From JANQJA01 sp040880285 (GTDB taxonomy: Bacteria; Pseudomonadota; Gammaproteobacteria; Pseudomonadales; Azotimanducaceae): a DNA stretch of 57,928 bases. The notes under the pieces were generated by a model, which did not search any database, was not told where the DNA came from, and was given only the letters and a program-made list of their open reading frames with translations. The translations under genes were made by a program, and so were the position numbers. The stretch's first letter is position 1. Each line of letters starts with the position of its first letter. Of the stretch, positions 17,188 through 25,060 are shown piece by piece. The stretch lies in the NCBI GenBank assembly GCA_040880285.1, contig JBBDIT010000084.1:1-57928 (forward strand), read 5' to 3'.

Positions 17188-17889
17188 TCAAGGGCTGTCG
17201 GTCAGATCGCGGATCTTTTCTATCGCCATTTCCCTGAGCCCGGGATAGGCAGCTACCTCTTCCACGCCGCGTTGGGTGATGCGATAAACTCCCCGTTCTA
17301 CTCGCTCGAACCAGCCATAGTAGTCACTTTGCAGGATGGTCGAGGTTTTGTCTCCGCTGCCAAGCGCCTTTAGGGCTCTGGCAGATGATGGCCCCAATTG
17401 TTCAAGGCAGCAGGCGATAAAAATTGCCGCCTCCTTGTATGCGGTCATGACCTGTACGCGTGAGGCGCCGGCCGTATTGTAGTCACCGGACCGGCCACGG
17501 AATTCATTGAGTACCGATAACCTGCGCTTTGCACTCTTGCGCTGGTTGGTACCACTTGCGCTACATTCGAGACTAACGCTCGGTCCGAGCGGGCCGAACC
17601 GAACCAGCAACAAACCGAGTCCCAGTCGTCGCAAAATCCTGATGACGCCCCTGAAATGTCGATTACGGCGTCGTGGCTCGGGTAAGGCAACGTAGACCAT
17701 GGATGTAATCGTCTGGCGTTCAGTCGCCTGTATCAACAAGGTCATATTTGCTTGTGTCTTCAGTTCGATGACGATGATCTCGTCTTCCTTGACGGCGACT
17801 ACATCACAGTCCTTGACCTCTGCGCGGATATGATAGCCGAGACCCTCAAAATGTGCCTTGATCGGGGGATACAGATCCTCCTCACGCAT
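17188..17889 (-). CDS. DUF2161 family protein with PD-(D/E)xK nuclease-like core
   Basis: The 233-residue protein matches the DUF2161 (PF09929) type. The N-terminal half shows a restriction-endonuclease-like pattern: an early Glu in MREEDLYPPIKAHFEG, then VKDCDVVAVKEDEIIVIELK, which fits D-(x)n-ExK. The C-terminal third is basic and helical and resembles a winged-helix DNA-binding domain (ALKALGSGDKTSTILQ, GVYRITQRG). This suggests a DNA-binding or nuclease role, but no function is established. It lies 15 bases after mpl on the same strand, an odd pairing with a cell wall recycling gene. No methylase or other restriction partner is nearby. Confidence 0.7.
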   Translation of the reverse strand: MREEDLYPPIKAHFEGLGYHIRAEVKDCDVVAVKEDEIIVIELKTQANMTLLIQATERQTITSMVYVALPEPRRRNRHFRGVIRILRRLGLGLLLVRFGPLGPSVSLECSASGTNQRKSAKRRLSVLNEFRGRSGDYNTAGASRVQVMTAYKEAAIFIACCLEQLGPSSARALKALGSGDKTSTILQSDYYGWFERVERGVYRITQRGVEEVAAYPGLREMAIEKIRDLTDSP

Positions 17890-17904
17890 GGTAGTTTCAA
17901 ACTC

Positions 17905-19275
17905 TCAGCATTGTTGGTTACGTAGCTTTTCAATCAGCTTGTGCCTGAGACCGCCAAAGGCACCATTGCTCATGAGGACGATGTGCTTTGTGCCGGAACC
18001 AATGAGCACGAGAATTTCTTCGATTATCGCATCGATGCTGTCTGAAATAGTGCGGTTATCAGCCTGGAGCCGTGATTCCATTGACCAGGCGATATTTTCC
18101 GGTTTGAACCATATCGCGTTATCGGCACCAGCCACCGCGCTGGCGAGCGTCTCTGCGTGAGTACCTTTGCGCATGGTGTGTGAACCGGGTTCGATGACTG
18201 CAGCGATCTTCTCGTCGCCGGACTGCGCGCGCAGTCCGTCGAGTGTCGTTTTAATTGCAGTTGGATGATGGGCGAAATCGTCGTAAATCTTGACCCTCGT
18301 CGACTCATAGATCAGTTCCATGCGACGTTTGACACCGTTAAATGTGGACAATGCAGCACAGGCAATGTCAGGGTGAACGCCCACATGGCGCGCGGCACCA
18401 ATGGCGGCGAGGGCATTGGCCACATTGTGGCCGCCGGTCAAGGACCAGTTGATACCACCGACCCTTGTTCCATCGAGTAGCACATCGAATTGGCTCGCAT
18501 CTTTACGCGCCAGGTGAGCAGTAAGACCCTTGCCTCCATCGGTTCCAGCAACCATGAGGCGTGGCGTCCAGCAACCCATTTCAATTACTTCCGCAAGATT
18601 CTGGTCATGGGCATTTTGAATGATCAGGCCGGATCCCGGCACCGTTCTCAGCAACAGGTGGAACTGGTACTGAATTGCCGCAAGGTCAGAAAAGATGTCG
18701 GCGTGATCGTATTCCAGATTATTGAGTACCAGGGTCCTGGGACGGTAGTGCAGGAATTTGGATCGACGGTCAAAGTAAGAAGTATCGTATTCGTCCGCCT
18801 CGATTACAAAAAATGCAGTCTCTCCGAGCCTGGCTGAACCAGCAAAATTTGCCGGCACACCGCCGATCAAAAAGCCGGGTGATAGTCCGGCGAATTCCAG
18901 TATCCATGCCACCATGCTGGTGGTTGTGGTTTTGCCATGAGTGCCTGCAATGGCAATGACCCATCGATCCGCCAGCAGGTAGCGGCCCAGCCATTCGGCG
19001 CCGGACGTATATGGGATGCCCTTGTCGAGTACATACTCGACCGCTTCATTGCCCCTGGGCAGACCGGCATTGCCAATCATGACGAGATCGACATTTGTCG
19101 GGATGTTGCTCCCCTTGTAGCCAGTGGCAAGCGGTATGCCCGCGGCGGTTAACTGGTCGCTCATGGGAGGGTAGACGTTCTGGTCGCTACCGCTGACTTC
19201 ATGCCCGAGCTGCCGCGCGAGCAAAGCGATGCTGCCCATCAAAGTGCCGCAAATGCCTAAAATGTGTATATGCAA
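17905..19275 (-). CDS. mpl: UDP-N-acetylmuramate:L-alanyl-gamma-D-glutamyl-meso-diaminopimelate ligase
   Basis: This 456-residue Mur ligase attaches recycled murein tripeptide to UDP-MurNAc. The N-terminal domain begins MHIHILGICGTLMGSIALLA, typical of Mpl. The central ATPase has the P-loop GTHGKTTTTS, then ADEYDTSYFD and NLEYDHADIF. The C-terminal domain has YDDFAHHPTAI. Length is normal. The start is TTG, supported by an AGGAAAAG ribosome site just upstream, and the hydrophobic N-terminal strand needs to begin there. It sits between an uncharacterised membrane protein and the DUF2161 gene in a likely three-gene unit. Confidence 0.94.
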   Translation of the reverse strand: MHIHILGICGTLMGSIALLARQLGHEVSGSDQNVYPPMSDQLTAAGIPLATGYKGSNIPTNVDLVMIGNAGLPRGNEAVEYVLDKGIPYTSGAEWLGRYLLADRWVIAIAGTHGKTTTTSMVAWILEFAGLSPGFLIGGVPANFAGSARLGETAFFVIEADEYDTSYFDRRSKFLHYRPRTLVLNNLEYDHADIFSDLAAIQYQFHLLLRTVPGSGLIIQNAHDQNLAEVIEMGCWTPRLMVAGTDGGKGLTAHLARKDASQFDVLLDGTRVGGINWSLTGGHNVANALAAIGAARHVGVHPDIACAALSTFNGVKRRMELIYESTRVKIYDDFAHHPTAIKTTLDGLRAQSGDEKIAAVIEPGSHTMRKGTHAETLASAVAGADNAIWFKPENIAWSMESRLQADNRTISDSIDAIIEEILVLIGSGTKHIVLMSNGAFGGLRHKLIEKLRNQQC

Positions 19276-19293
19276 ACTCTTTTCCTTATCGTC

Positions 19294-19821
19294 TCAGGCC
19301 TGGGCCTCGACCGGGAACAGATTAAAGGTAATTAACATCACCATAATTTCGACCGCAAAAACGATGACCATACCCTGGACCAGGCTCACCTTCGCTGATC
19401 TGTGGAGAATGAATCCGGCGATGGCGAGCCACCAGAAGAAGGTTGCGAGGAACAGGATTTCGACAAATTGGCGGATTGGTCCTGCCTGCACCATCTCGAG
19501 TAGGCCGTTCAATGGCATAGTGATGATAAGAATGATCGCATTGGTTCCGAACAATGCGGTCATAACCGGCACGAACCTTTGCCTGACACCCTTGAAGCTC
19601 AGGATGCCAAGTACGACAATGGCTTGAATCAATACGCCTGACAGAACAGAAACCGGAACTTGTAGAGGCTCAAGCTGGCTCTGATTGATCGCAACCGTGA
19701 TGAGGGCCAGTATGAAGTAGATTGAAAAGGTAGCTGCCAACGCAAAATAGCTACCCGGTAGTTGCTCGGGTCCTGCCTTGAGGCGGCACATTTGCCAGAA
19801 GTATTGAAGGATCAGCTGCAT
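19294..19821 (-). CDS. Small five-helix membrane protein of unknown function
   Basis: The 175-residue protein is almost entirely hydrophobic. Five helices are visible at about 25-46, 55-76, 83-104, 117-139 and 147-168. The short N-terminal part (FWQMCRLKAGPEQLP) is weakly amphipathic. I recognise no catalytic motif. Its general look (a soluble start followed by five helices) is like small YIP1-type proteins, but I would not assign it. It lies 18 bases upstream of mpl on the same strand, suggesting co-expression, and it diverges from the cbb3 oxidase operon. Confidence 0.65.
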   Translation of the reverse strand: MQLILQYFWQMCRLKAGPEQLPGSYFALAATFSIYFILALITVAINQSQLEPLQVPVSVLSGVLIQAIVVLGILSFKGVRQRFVPVMTALFGTNAIILIITMPLNGLLEMVQAGPIRQFVEILFLATFFWWLAIAGFILHRSAKVSLVQGMVIVFAVEIMVMLITFNLFPVEAQA

Positions 19822-19878
19822 ATTGGTCCCAGTGGCTTTAATTTACGATGGGGAATAATGGAATCAAATCACCCAGGG

Positions 19879-19892
19879 TTGTCAGGATTCAA
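19879..19892. promoter_or_regulatory. Weak FNR-like site upstream of ccoN
   Basis: TTGTCAGGATTCAA matches the FNR/FixK pattern TTGAT-N4-ATCAA at seven of ten positions. It lies about 125 bases before the ccoN start. cbb3 operons are commonly FNR-, Anr- or FixK-controlled, so the position makes sense, but the match is imperfect. Confidence 0.25.
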
Positions 19893-19946
19893 GTTTACAT
19901 GACTTGAATCAATTCGGTGCGACGAGTCGCTTCGTATCATAGATGA

Positions 19947-19961
19947 GCCTGTTCAACAGGC
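19947..19961. promoter_or_regulatory. Small palindrome followed by T-run in the ccoN leader
   Basis: GCCTGTTCAACAGGC is a near-perfect palindrome (five-pair stem if folded), followed by a run of seven T. It may be an operator for either divergent gene or a short attenuator hairpin in the ccoN leader. The sequence alone does not decide. Confidence 0.35.
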
Positions 19962-20015
19962 CGGATATTTTTTTGGCGATAATACGAAAAACAACACAAT
20001 CCAAGTAGAGGAACC

Positions 20016-21434
20016 ATGTCTGATCACCCTGATTACAATTACAAGGTAGTCCGTCAATTCTCGATTATGACTGTGGTTTGGGGCATTGTCGGGATGTTGG
20101 TAGGTGTTCTCATCGCGGCCCAGCTTGCCTGGCCCGAGCTCAATACGCCCTGGCAATGGTTTCATTTCGGCCGCCTCCGGCCACTCCATACCAATGCCGT
20201 GATCTTTGCATTCGGCGGGTCAGCATTGATGGGCACGTCGCTCTATATCGTCCAGCGTACCTGTCAGGCCCGGCTTATATCCGATAGTCTTGCCGCGTTT
20301 GTATTCTGGGGGTGGCAACTCGTGATTGTGCTGGCGGCGATTTCTTTGCCGCTTGGCATGACGTCTTCAAAAGAGTATGCCGAGCTGGAGTGGCCGATTG
20401 ATATACTGATTACGCTTGTGTGGGTCGCTTATGCGATTGTTTACCTCGGCACCATCGCGAGGCGAAAGACACAACATATTTATGTCGCCAATTGGTTTTT
20501 TGCCTCGTTTATCGTTGCAGTCGCGATCCTGCATATTTTTAATAGCCTTGCGATCCCGGTAACGCTGACGAAATCCTATTCCGTTTATTCTGGCGCAATC
20601 GATGCGATGGTCCAGTGGTGGTATGGCCACAACGCTGTCGGATTCTTCCTGACTGCAGGTTTCCTCGGCATGATGTACTACTTTGTCCCGAAGCAAGCTG
20701 ACAGACCTGTATACTCGTATCGCTTGTCCGTGGTCCATTTCTGGGCGCTGATTGCTGTTTATGTGTGGGCAGGGCCCCACCACTTGCATTATTCTGCATT
20801 GCCGGACTGGGCGCAGAGTGTGGGCATGGTGATGTCACTAATCCTGCTTGCGCCATCCTGGGGCGGTATGATCAACGGCATCATGACGCTGTCCGGTGCA
20901 TGGGATAAGTTACGAACCGACCCTATATTGAAATTCCTGGTCGTTTCGCTTTCGTTCTACGGCATGTCCACCTTCGAAGGTCCGATGATGTCGATCAAGT
21001 CGGTTAACTCACTTTCGCATTTTACCGACTGGACCATTGGCCATGTTCATTCGGGTGCGCTTGGATGGGTAGCGATGATAACCATCGGGTCCATGTATCA
21101 CCTGATACCGATCATGTTTGGTCGCAAACAAGGTGAAATGTACAGCGAGAAGCTGATCGACCTTCACTTCTGGATGGCGACGATAGGGACTGTCTTGTAT
21201 ATCGCCTCCATGTGGGTCAACGGCCTGATGCAAGGCCTGATGTGGCGTGCTGTCAACGATGACGGTACCTTGACCTACAGCTTCGCTGAATCTGTGGATG
21301 CGAGCTTCCCAGGCTATGTCGTACGCTTTATCGGAGGTGCCATCTTCCTTGCGGGCATGCTGATCATGGCCTACAACGTGTGGAAGACAACGCAGATGGA
21401 GAAGCAGCATGAGAGTCTGGAGGCAGCGCAATGA
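20016..21434 (+). CDS. ccoN: cbb3-type cytochrome c oxidase subunit I
   Basis: This is the catalytic subunit of the high-affinity, proton-pumping cbb3 terminal oxidase in the inner membrane. It has 472 residues and about twelve helices. The first heme-ligand segment is RLRPLHTNAVIFAFGG. The binuclear centre region reads MVQWWYGHNAVGFFLTAGFLG, followed by WAGPHHLHYSALPDW (the CuB His pair). A late WTIGHVHSGALGWV supplies the heme ligands of the penultimate helices. Length is normal. A GAGG ribosome site precedes the ATG. It leads the ccoNOQP-GHIS operon and overlaps ccoO by four bases (ATGA). Confidence 0.97.
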   Translation: MSDHPDYNYKVVRQFSIMTVVWGIVGMLVGVLIAAQLAWPELNTPWQWFHFGRLRPLHTNAVIFAFGGSALMGTSLYIVQRTCQARLISDSLAAFVFWGWQLVIVLAAISLPLGMTSSKEYAELEWPIDILITLVWVAYAIVYLGTIARRKTQHIYVANWFFASFIVAVAILHIFNSLAIPVTLTKSYSVYSGAIDAMVQWWYGHNAVGFFLTAGFLGMMYYFVPKQADRPVYSYRLSVVHFWALIAVYVWAGPHHLHYSALPDWAQSVGMVMSLILLAPSWGGMINGIMTLSGAWDKLRTDPILKFLVVSLSFYGMSTFEGPMMSIKSVNSLSHFTDWTIGHVHSGALGWVAMITIGSMYHLIPIMFGRKQGEMYSEKLIDLHFWMATIGTVLYIASMWVNGLMQGLMWRAVNDDGTLTYSFAESVDASFPGYVVRFIGGAIFLAGMLIMAYNVWKTTQMEKQHESLEAAQ

Positions 21435-22036
21435 ACGATTTCATTGAGAAGAACCTGGGTGTCATGCTGATCCTTATCCTGATCGCCGTTGGATTTGGCG
21501 GTATCGTCGAAATCGTACCGCTCATGACGCAAAAAGTCGTTACTGAGCCTATCGAGGGACTAGAGCCGCTTACGCCTTTGCAGTTGGAAGGTCGCGACAT
21601 CTATATCCGGGAAGGATGCAACGTCTGTCACTCCCAGATGATCCGTCCGCTTCGGTCCGAGGTTGAGCGCTATGGTCACTACACGGTTGCTGGTGAACTG
21701 GTGTACAACCATCCGTTCCTCTGGGGTTCGAAGCGTACCGGACCGGATCTGGCACGGGTCGGAGCGCTCTATAGTGATGATTGGCACCGGGCTCACCTCT
21801 ACGACCCGCGGTCCGTGGTACCTGAATCCAATATGCCGGCATTTCCGTGGCTGTTTGAGCAGGAAATCAATCCTGCGATTACACCAAAACGGCTAAAGGC
21901 ACTACAAACCCTGGGCGTTCCATACACCAATGAGCAAATTGCCAGTGCCAGCGATGAAGTGGCCGGGAAGACTGAAGCGGATGCGCTCATTGCCTATCTA
22001 CAACAACTCGGTACCCTCATAGGGGAGCGCAGGTGA
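21431..22036 (+). CDS. ccoO: cbb3-type cytochrome c oxidase subunit II (mono-heme cytochrome c)
   Basis: The 201-residue membrane-anchored c-type cytochrome receives electrons and passes them to CcoN. One N-terminal helix spans about residues 9-30, and the heme-binding CNVCH is C63, C66, H67. SQMIRPLRSEVERYG after the motif is characteristic of CcoO. A later Met in ESNMPAF is the likely axial ligand. It overlaps ccoN by four bases and is one base from ccoQ. Confidence 0.96.
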   Translation: MNDFIEKNLGVMLILILIAVGFGGIVEIVPLMTQKVVTEPIEGLEPLTPLQLEGRDIYIREGCNVCHSQMIRPLRSEVERYGHYTVAGELVYNHPFLWGSKRTGPDLARVGALYSDDWHRAHLYDPRSVVPESNMPAFPWLFEQEINPAITPKRLKALQTLGVPYTNEQIASASDEVAGKTEADALIAYLQQLGTLIGERR

Positions 22037-22037
22037 T

Positions 22038-22202
22038 ATGGATATCAATGACTTAAGAGGAATAGGTACGGTGCTGTGCCTGATTGCATTTCTTGCGATC
22101 GTTTGTTGGGCCTACAGTCCTTCACGCAAAGACGCCTTCGAGAAAGCGGCGCAATTACCGTTTTCAGATACCCAATCGGATGAGGCATCGGAACATGAGT
22201 AG
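22038..22202 (+). CDS. ccoQ: cbb3-type oxidase small subunit CcoQ
   Basis: This is a 54-residue protein beginning MDINDLRGIGTVLCLIAFLA. It has one membrane helix (about 8-27), a short YSPSRKDAFEKAA motif typical of CcoQ, and an acidic C-terminal tail. CcoQ is thought to stabilise the oxidase complex. The gene starts one base after the ccoO stop and overlaps the start of ccoP by eight bases. That position, exactly between ccoO and ccoP, makes the call secure despite its size. Confidence 0.92.
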   Translation: MDINDLRGIGTVLCLIAFLAIVCWAYSPSRKDAFEKAAQLPFSDTQSDEASEHE

Positions 22203-23070
22203 TGCAGTAAGCTGGTTTGTGATTATCGGGACTCTGGGTTCAATACTCGTTTATTTCCTGATTCTGCAACTCAACAAGAGTGTCAGTAAACCGGGGCAAA
22301 CGACCGGCCATTCTTACGATGGTATTGAGGAGTATGATAATCCGTTACCCGCCTGGTGGTATTGGGGGTTTGTACTCACGATCGTATTTGGCATCGGCTA
22401 CCTGATTTATTATCCGGGTCTCGGTAATTTTCCCGGTATTGGCGGTTGGACACAGGTCAAACAGTTAGAGAAACAGCAGGCCTGGGCCGAAGAGCGTTAC
22501 GGGCCTATTTTTGCCCAGTACCAGGATACCCCGATTGATGACCTGGCAAACGATCCGGACGTAATCAAGATGGGTCGACGCTTGTTCGCAACCAACTGCT
22601 CTGTATGTCACGGTGCAACCGGAATGGGCAGTTTTGGCTTTCCCAACCTGACTGACTCGGAGTGGATGTGGGGCGGGACTAACGAGGCTATCACAGCGAC
22701 GATCATGGATGGCAGGATGGGTGTTATGACACCTTTCCAGTCTGTCCTTGGCGATGAAGGTGTGACCGAAGTTGCCTCGTATGTGATGTCGCTCTCAGGA
22801 CGTGACGTGAGCGCGAATGAGGTAGAAAAAGGTTCCATACACTACCAGAATTACTGCGCTGTATGCCATGGCCCGGATGCAAAAGGTAATCCGATGTTTG
22901 GAGCGCCGGACCTCACCAACGAAATCTGGCTGTACGGCAATTCCAGACTCAGGATTGAGCACACGATCAAGAGTGGTCGTAGCAGCACGATGCCGGCGTT
23001 CAAGGACAAGCTGGGAGAGGACAAGGTCCGAATTCTTGCTGCCTTCGTCAAGCGTCTCGGCGAACCCTGA
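22195..23070 (+). CDS. ccoP: cbb3-type cytochrome c oxidase subunit III (di-heme cytochrome c)
   Basis: The 291-residue di-heme cytochrome c is the electron entry subunit. Two membrane helices lie at about 7-27 and 56-75. The conserved YDGIEEYDNPLPAWW segment lies between them. The heme motifs are CSVCH (C135, C138, H139) and CAVCH (C221, C224, H225). The two-helix form is the longer CcoP type common in gammaproteobacteria. The ATG at 22195 overlaps the end of ccoQ; the open frame continues further upstream but without family sequence. A strong inverted repeat follows its stop. Confidence 0.95.
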   Translation: MSSAVSWFVIIGTLGSILVYFLILQLNKSVSKPGQTTGHSYDGIEEYDNPLPAWWYWGFVLTIVFGIGYLIYYPGLGNFPGIGGWTQVKQLEKQQAWAEERYGPIFAQYQDTPIDDLANDPDVIKMGRRLFATNCSVCHGATGMGSFGFPNLTDSEWMWGGTNEAITATIMDGRMGVMTPFQSVLGDEGVTEVASYVMSLSGRDVSANEVEKGSIHYQNYCAVCHGPDAKGNPMFGAPDLTNEIWLYGNSRLRIEHTIKSGRSSTMPAFKDKLGEDKVRILAAFVKRLGEP

Positions 23071-23084
23071 TTATTATCCTGCCT

Positions 23085-23113
23085 GGGTAGAGTGTTGACA
23101 TAAAACTCTACCC
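23085..23113. other. Intercistronic hairpin between ccoP and ccoG
   Basis: A perfect nine-base inverted repeat, GGGTAGAGT (23085-23093) and ACTCTACCC (23105-23113), flanks an 11-base loop. There is no T-run after it, so it is more likely an mRNA-stabilising or processing structure, or partial attenuator, than a full terminator. It separates the oxidase structural genes from the maturation genes. Confidence 0.7.
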
Positions 23114-23129
23114 TTGAGAGGCAACCCTG

Positions 23130-24548
23130 ATGGTAGATCGTAACAATCTCATTGAGTTGGAAGACCAAACGGATTCCAGCGTCCTTAACCTGTATGAAAA
23201 GCGTGAAAAGATTTTTACGCGGTCGGTTGAAGGATTTTACCAACGGATCCGATTACTAACCGGTTGGCCGCTACTACTTGGGTATTTTCTGTGTCCCTGG
23301 ATTTTGATTGATGACCGTCCAGCGATCCTGTTTGATCTACCAGCCCGCAAGTTCCACATCTTCTGGCTCACCTTCTGGCCCCAGGACTTTGGGCTTCTGG
23401 CATGGGCGCTGATGATCGCTGCGTTCCTGTTGTTTTTTGTGACAACCCTGGTGGGCCGGGTCTGGTGTGGCTACACCTGTCCACAAACGGTCTGGACTGC
23501 AATATTTATGTGGGCAGAACAAGTTGCCGAAGGAGAGCGGCACCAGCGAATCCGTCTGGAGAAGGCGCCCTGGTCGCTCGAAAAAATTTATAAGAGAACG
23601 TTCAAGCACGGTATGTGGCTGGCTTTTGCGCTGGTTACCGGAGCCACGTTCATTGGTTATTTTTATGGCATTCGCGAGCTCATCGTTGATACGGTCAGCC
23701 TGCAGTTGTCTGGGGTGGCATTATTCTGGACGGCCTTTTTTACAGCGGCAACCTATATCAATGCAGGATGGATGCGTGAGCAGGTTTGCAAGTACATGTG
23801 TCCTTATGCGCGTTTCCAATCCGCCATGTTTGATAGAGACACGTTGATCGTCTCCTACGATCCCGCCCGCGGTGAGCCGCGTGGGCCACGCAAAAAAGGT
23901 ATAGATCCGGTAGAAGTGGGGCGAGGCGATTGTATCGATTGCCAGTACTGTGTCCAGGTTTGTCCCACTGGCATCGACATTCGAGATGGCCTGCAGTACG
24001 AATGTATTAACTGTGCACTTTGTATTGATGCATGTGACTCCATTATGGCGAAGATGGGGTACGAGCCGGGCCTTATTTCATACACCACAGAAAACGCGCT
24101 GGCTGGTAAGCCCTGGACCTGGAAGCGATTGAAACTCATTGGCTATGGTGCCGCCGTCGCTGCCATGATCGTCATCTTCTCGGTTACTGTATTCAACCGT
24201 GTTCCTCTTGGGCTTGATGTGCTGAGAAAACGGGGACAGCTCTATCAGGAAGTTCCGGGTGGGTTAGTACAAAACACCTTTACTATCAAGATTCTCAATA
24301 TGGACCAGTCGCCGCACACCTACCACTTGTCGGTTCAAGGGCTGCCCGAACCAACCATCATGCCGGATGCCCCGGTATTCGTGGCCAAAGGTGGAATCGA
24401 AGAACTGGCGATCAATTTGATGGTGGATCCGGACAAGCTCACGAGCGTCAATACGTCCATCGAATTTACTATTGTCAGCGAAGATGCCCGTCTGGCGGCA
24501 AGCGCTGAGAGTCGGTTTATCGGTCCAGTGCCGCTGGGAGTGCGTTGA
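23130..24548 (+). CDS. ccoG: cbb3 oxidase assembly ferredoxin CcoG (RdxA/FixG)
   Basis: This 472-residue membrane iron-sulfur protein is needed for cbb3 oxidase biogenesis, probably in copper reduction. About five helices are visible (for example 46-66, 85-107, 155-178, 190-210, 340-362). Cys motifs include CGYTCPQTVW, CKYMCPYARFQSAMF and two 4Fe-4S sets, CIDCQYCVQVC and CINCALCIDAC. A C-terminal periplasmic Ig-like domain follows (about 380-472). GAGAGG precedes the ATG. Its stop overlaps the ccoH start (TGATG). Confidence 0.95.
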   Translation: MVDRNNLIELEDQTDSSVLNLYEKREKIFTRSVEGFYQRIRLLTGWPLLLGYFLCPWILIDDRPAILFDLPARKFHIFWLTFWPQDFGLLAWALMIAAFLLFFVTTLVGRVWCGYTCPQTVWTAIFMWAEQVAEGERHQRIRLEKAPWSLEKIYKRTFKHGMWLAFALVTGATFIGYFYGIRELIVDTVSLQLSGVALFWTAFFTAATYINAGWMREQVCKYMCPYARFQSAMFDRDTLIVSYDPARGEPRGPRKKGIDPVEVGRGDCIDCQYCVQVCPTGIDIRDGLQYECINCALCIDACDSIMAKMGYEPGLISYTTENALAGKPWTWKRLKLIGYGAAVAAMIVIFSVTVFNRVPLGLDVLRKRGQLYQEVPGGLVQNTFTIKILNMDQSPHTYHLSVQGLPEPTIMPDAPVFVAKGGIEELAINLMVDPDKLTSVNTSIEFTIVSEDARLAASAESRFIGPVPLGVR

Positions 24549-25060
24549 TGAACAAAGGGCTCCACAGACAGGCATGGTACCGCCAGGTATGGCCCTGGGT
24601 GTTGATCCTGATTCCGTTTACGGCGGTTTTATTCGGTATTTTTATGATTACCGTGGCGACGAACTACCCGGATGACCTGGTTGTCGACGACTATTACAAG
24701 GACGGTATGGCCATCAATCGTAGTCTGGAAATGGACAATCGTGCAGACGAGATGGGTATCGTCGCGCACCTCGAACTGGTCGGTGCAGATCGTATTGGAT
24801 TTATCATCGAAGGTGCCAGCGATAGTGCCGTGGTGTTGAATATCCGTCACGTTACAGATCGCAGCCAGGATAAAAAAGTCCTGCTGTTGCCGGATGAAAA
24901 TAACCTGTATGTGTCCCGGCCAGATGAAAATGCAACTTACCAGATGGCAATGGGCAGTAAAGGAGTCTGGTACCTGGACCTCGAGGGGGTTGATAGCCAC
25001 TGGCGCCTGAAAGCCAGGATTGAAACGCCGGTTACTGCTTTGACGATGAGTGCACCATGA
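24548..25060 (+). CDS. ccoH: cbb3 oxidase assembly protein CcoH (FixH)
   Basis: The 170-residue protein has one N-terminal membrane helix (about 18-38, WVLILIPFTAVLFGIFMITVA). The NYPDDLVVDDYYKDGMAIN segment after it is diagnostic for the FixH family. The rest is a periplasmic beta-rich domain. It acts with CcoI and CcoS in assembling the oxidase. The ATG at 24548 shares a base with the ccoG stop, and its own end overlaps ccoI by four bases. Confidence 0.93.
   Translation: MNKGLHRQAWYRQVWPWVLILIPFTAVLFGIFMITVATNYPDDLVVDDYYKDGMAINRSLEMDNRADEMGIVAHLELVGADRIGFIIEGASDSAVVLNIRHVTDRSQDKKVLLLPDENNLYVSRPDENATYQMAMGSKGVWYLDLEGVDSHWRLKARIETPVTALTMSAP

Noticed and set aside
19901..19916. CTTGAATCAATTC as an FNR box before ccoN
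   Set aside because: The half-sites are too close together for the TTGAT-N4-ATCAA spacing. A weaker but correctly spaced candidate was listed instead.
23095..23123. TTGACA at 23095 as the -35 of a separate ccoG promoter
   Set aside because: It lies in the loop of the hairpin, and there is no recognisable -10 box 16-18 bases downstream.
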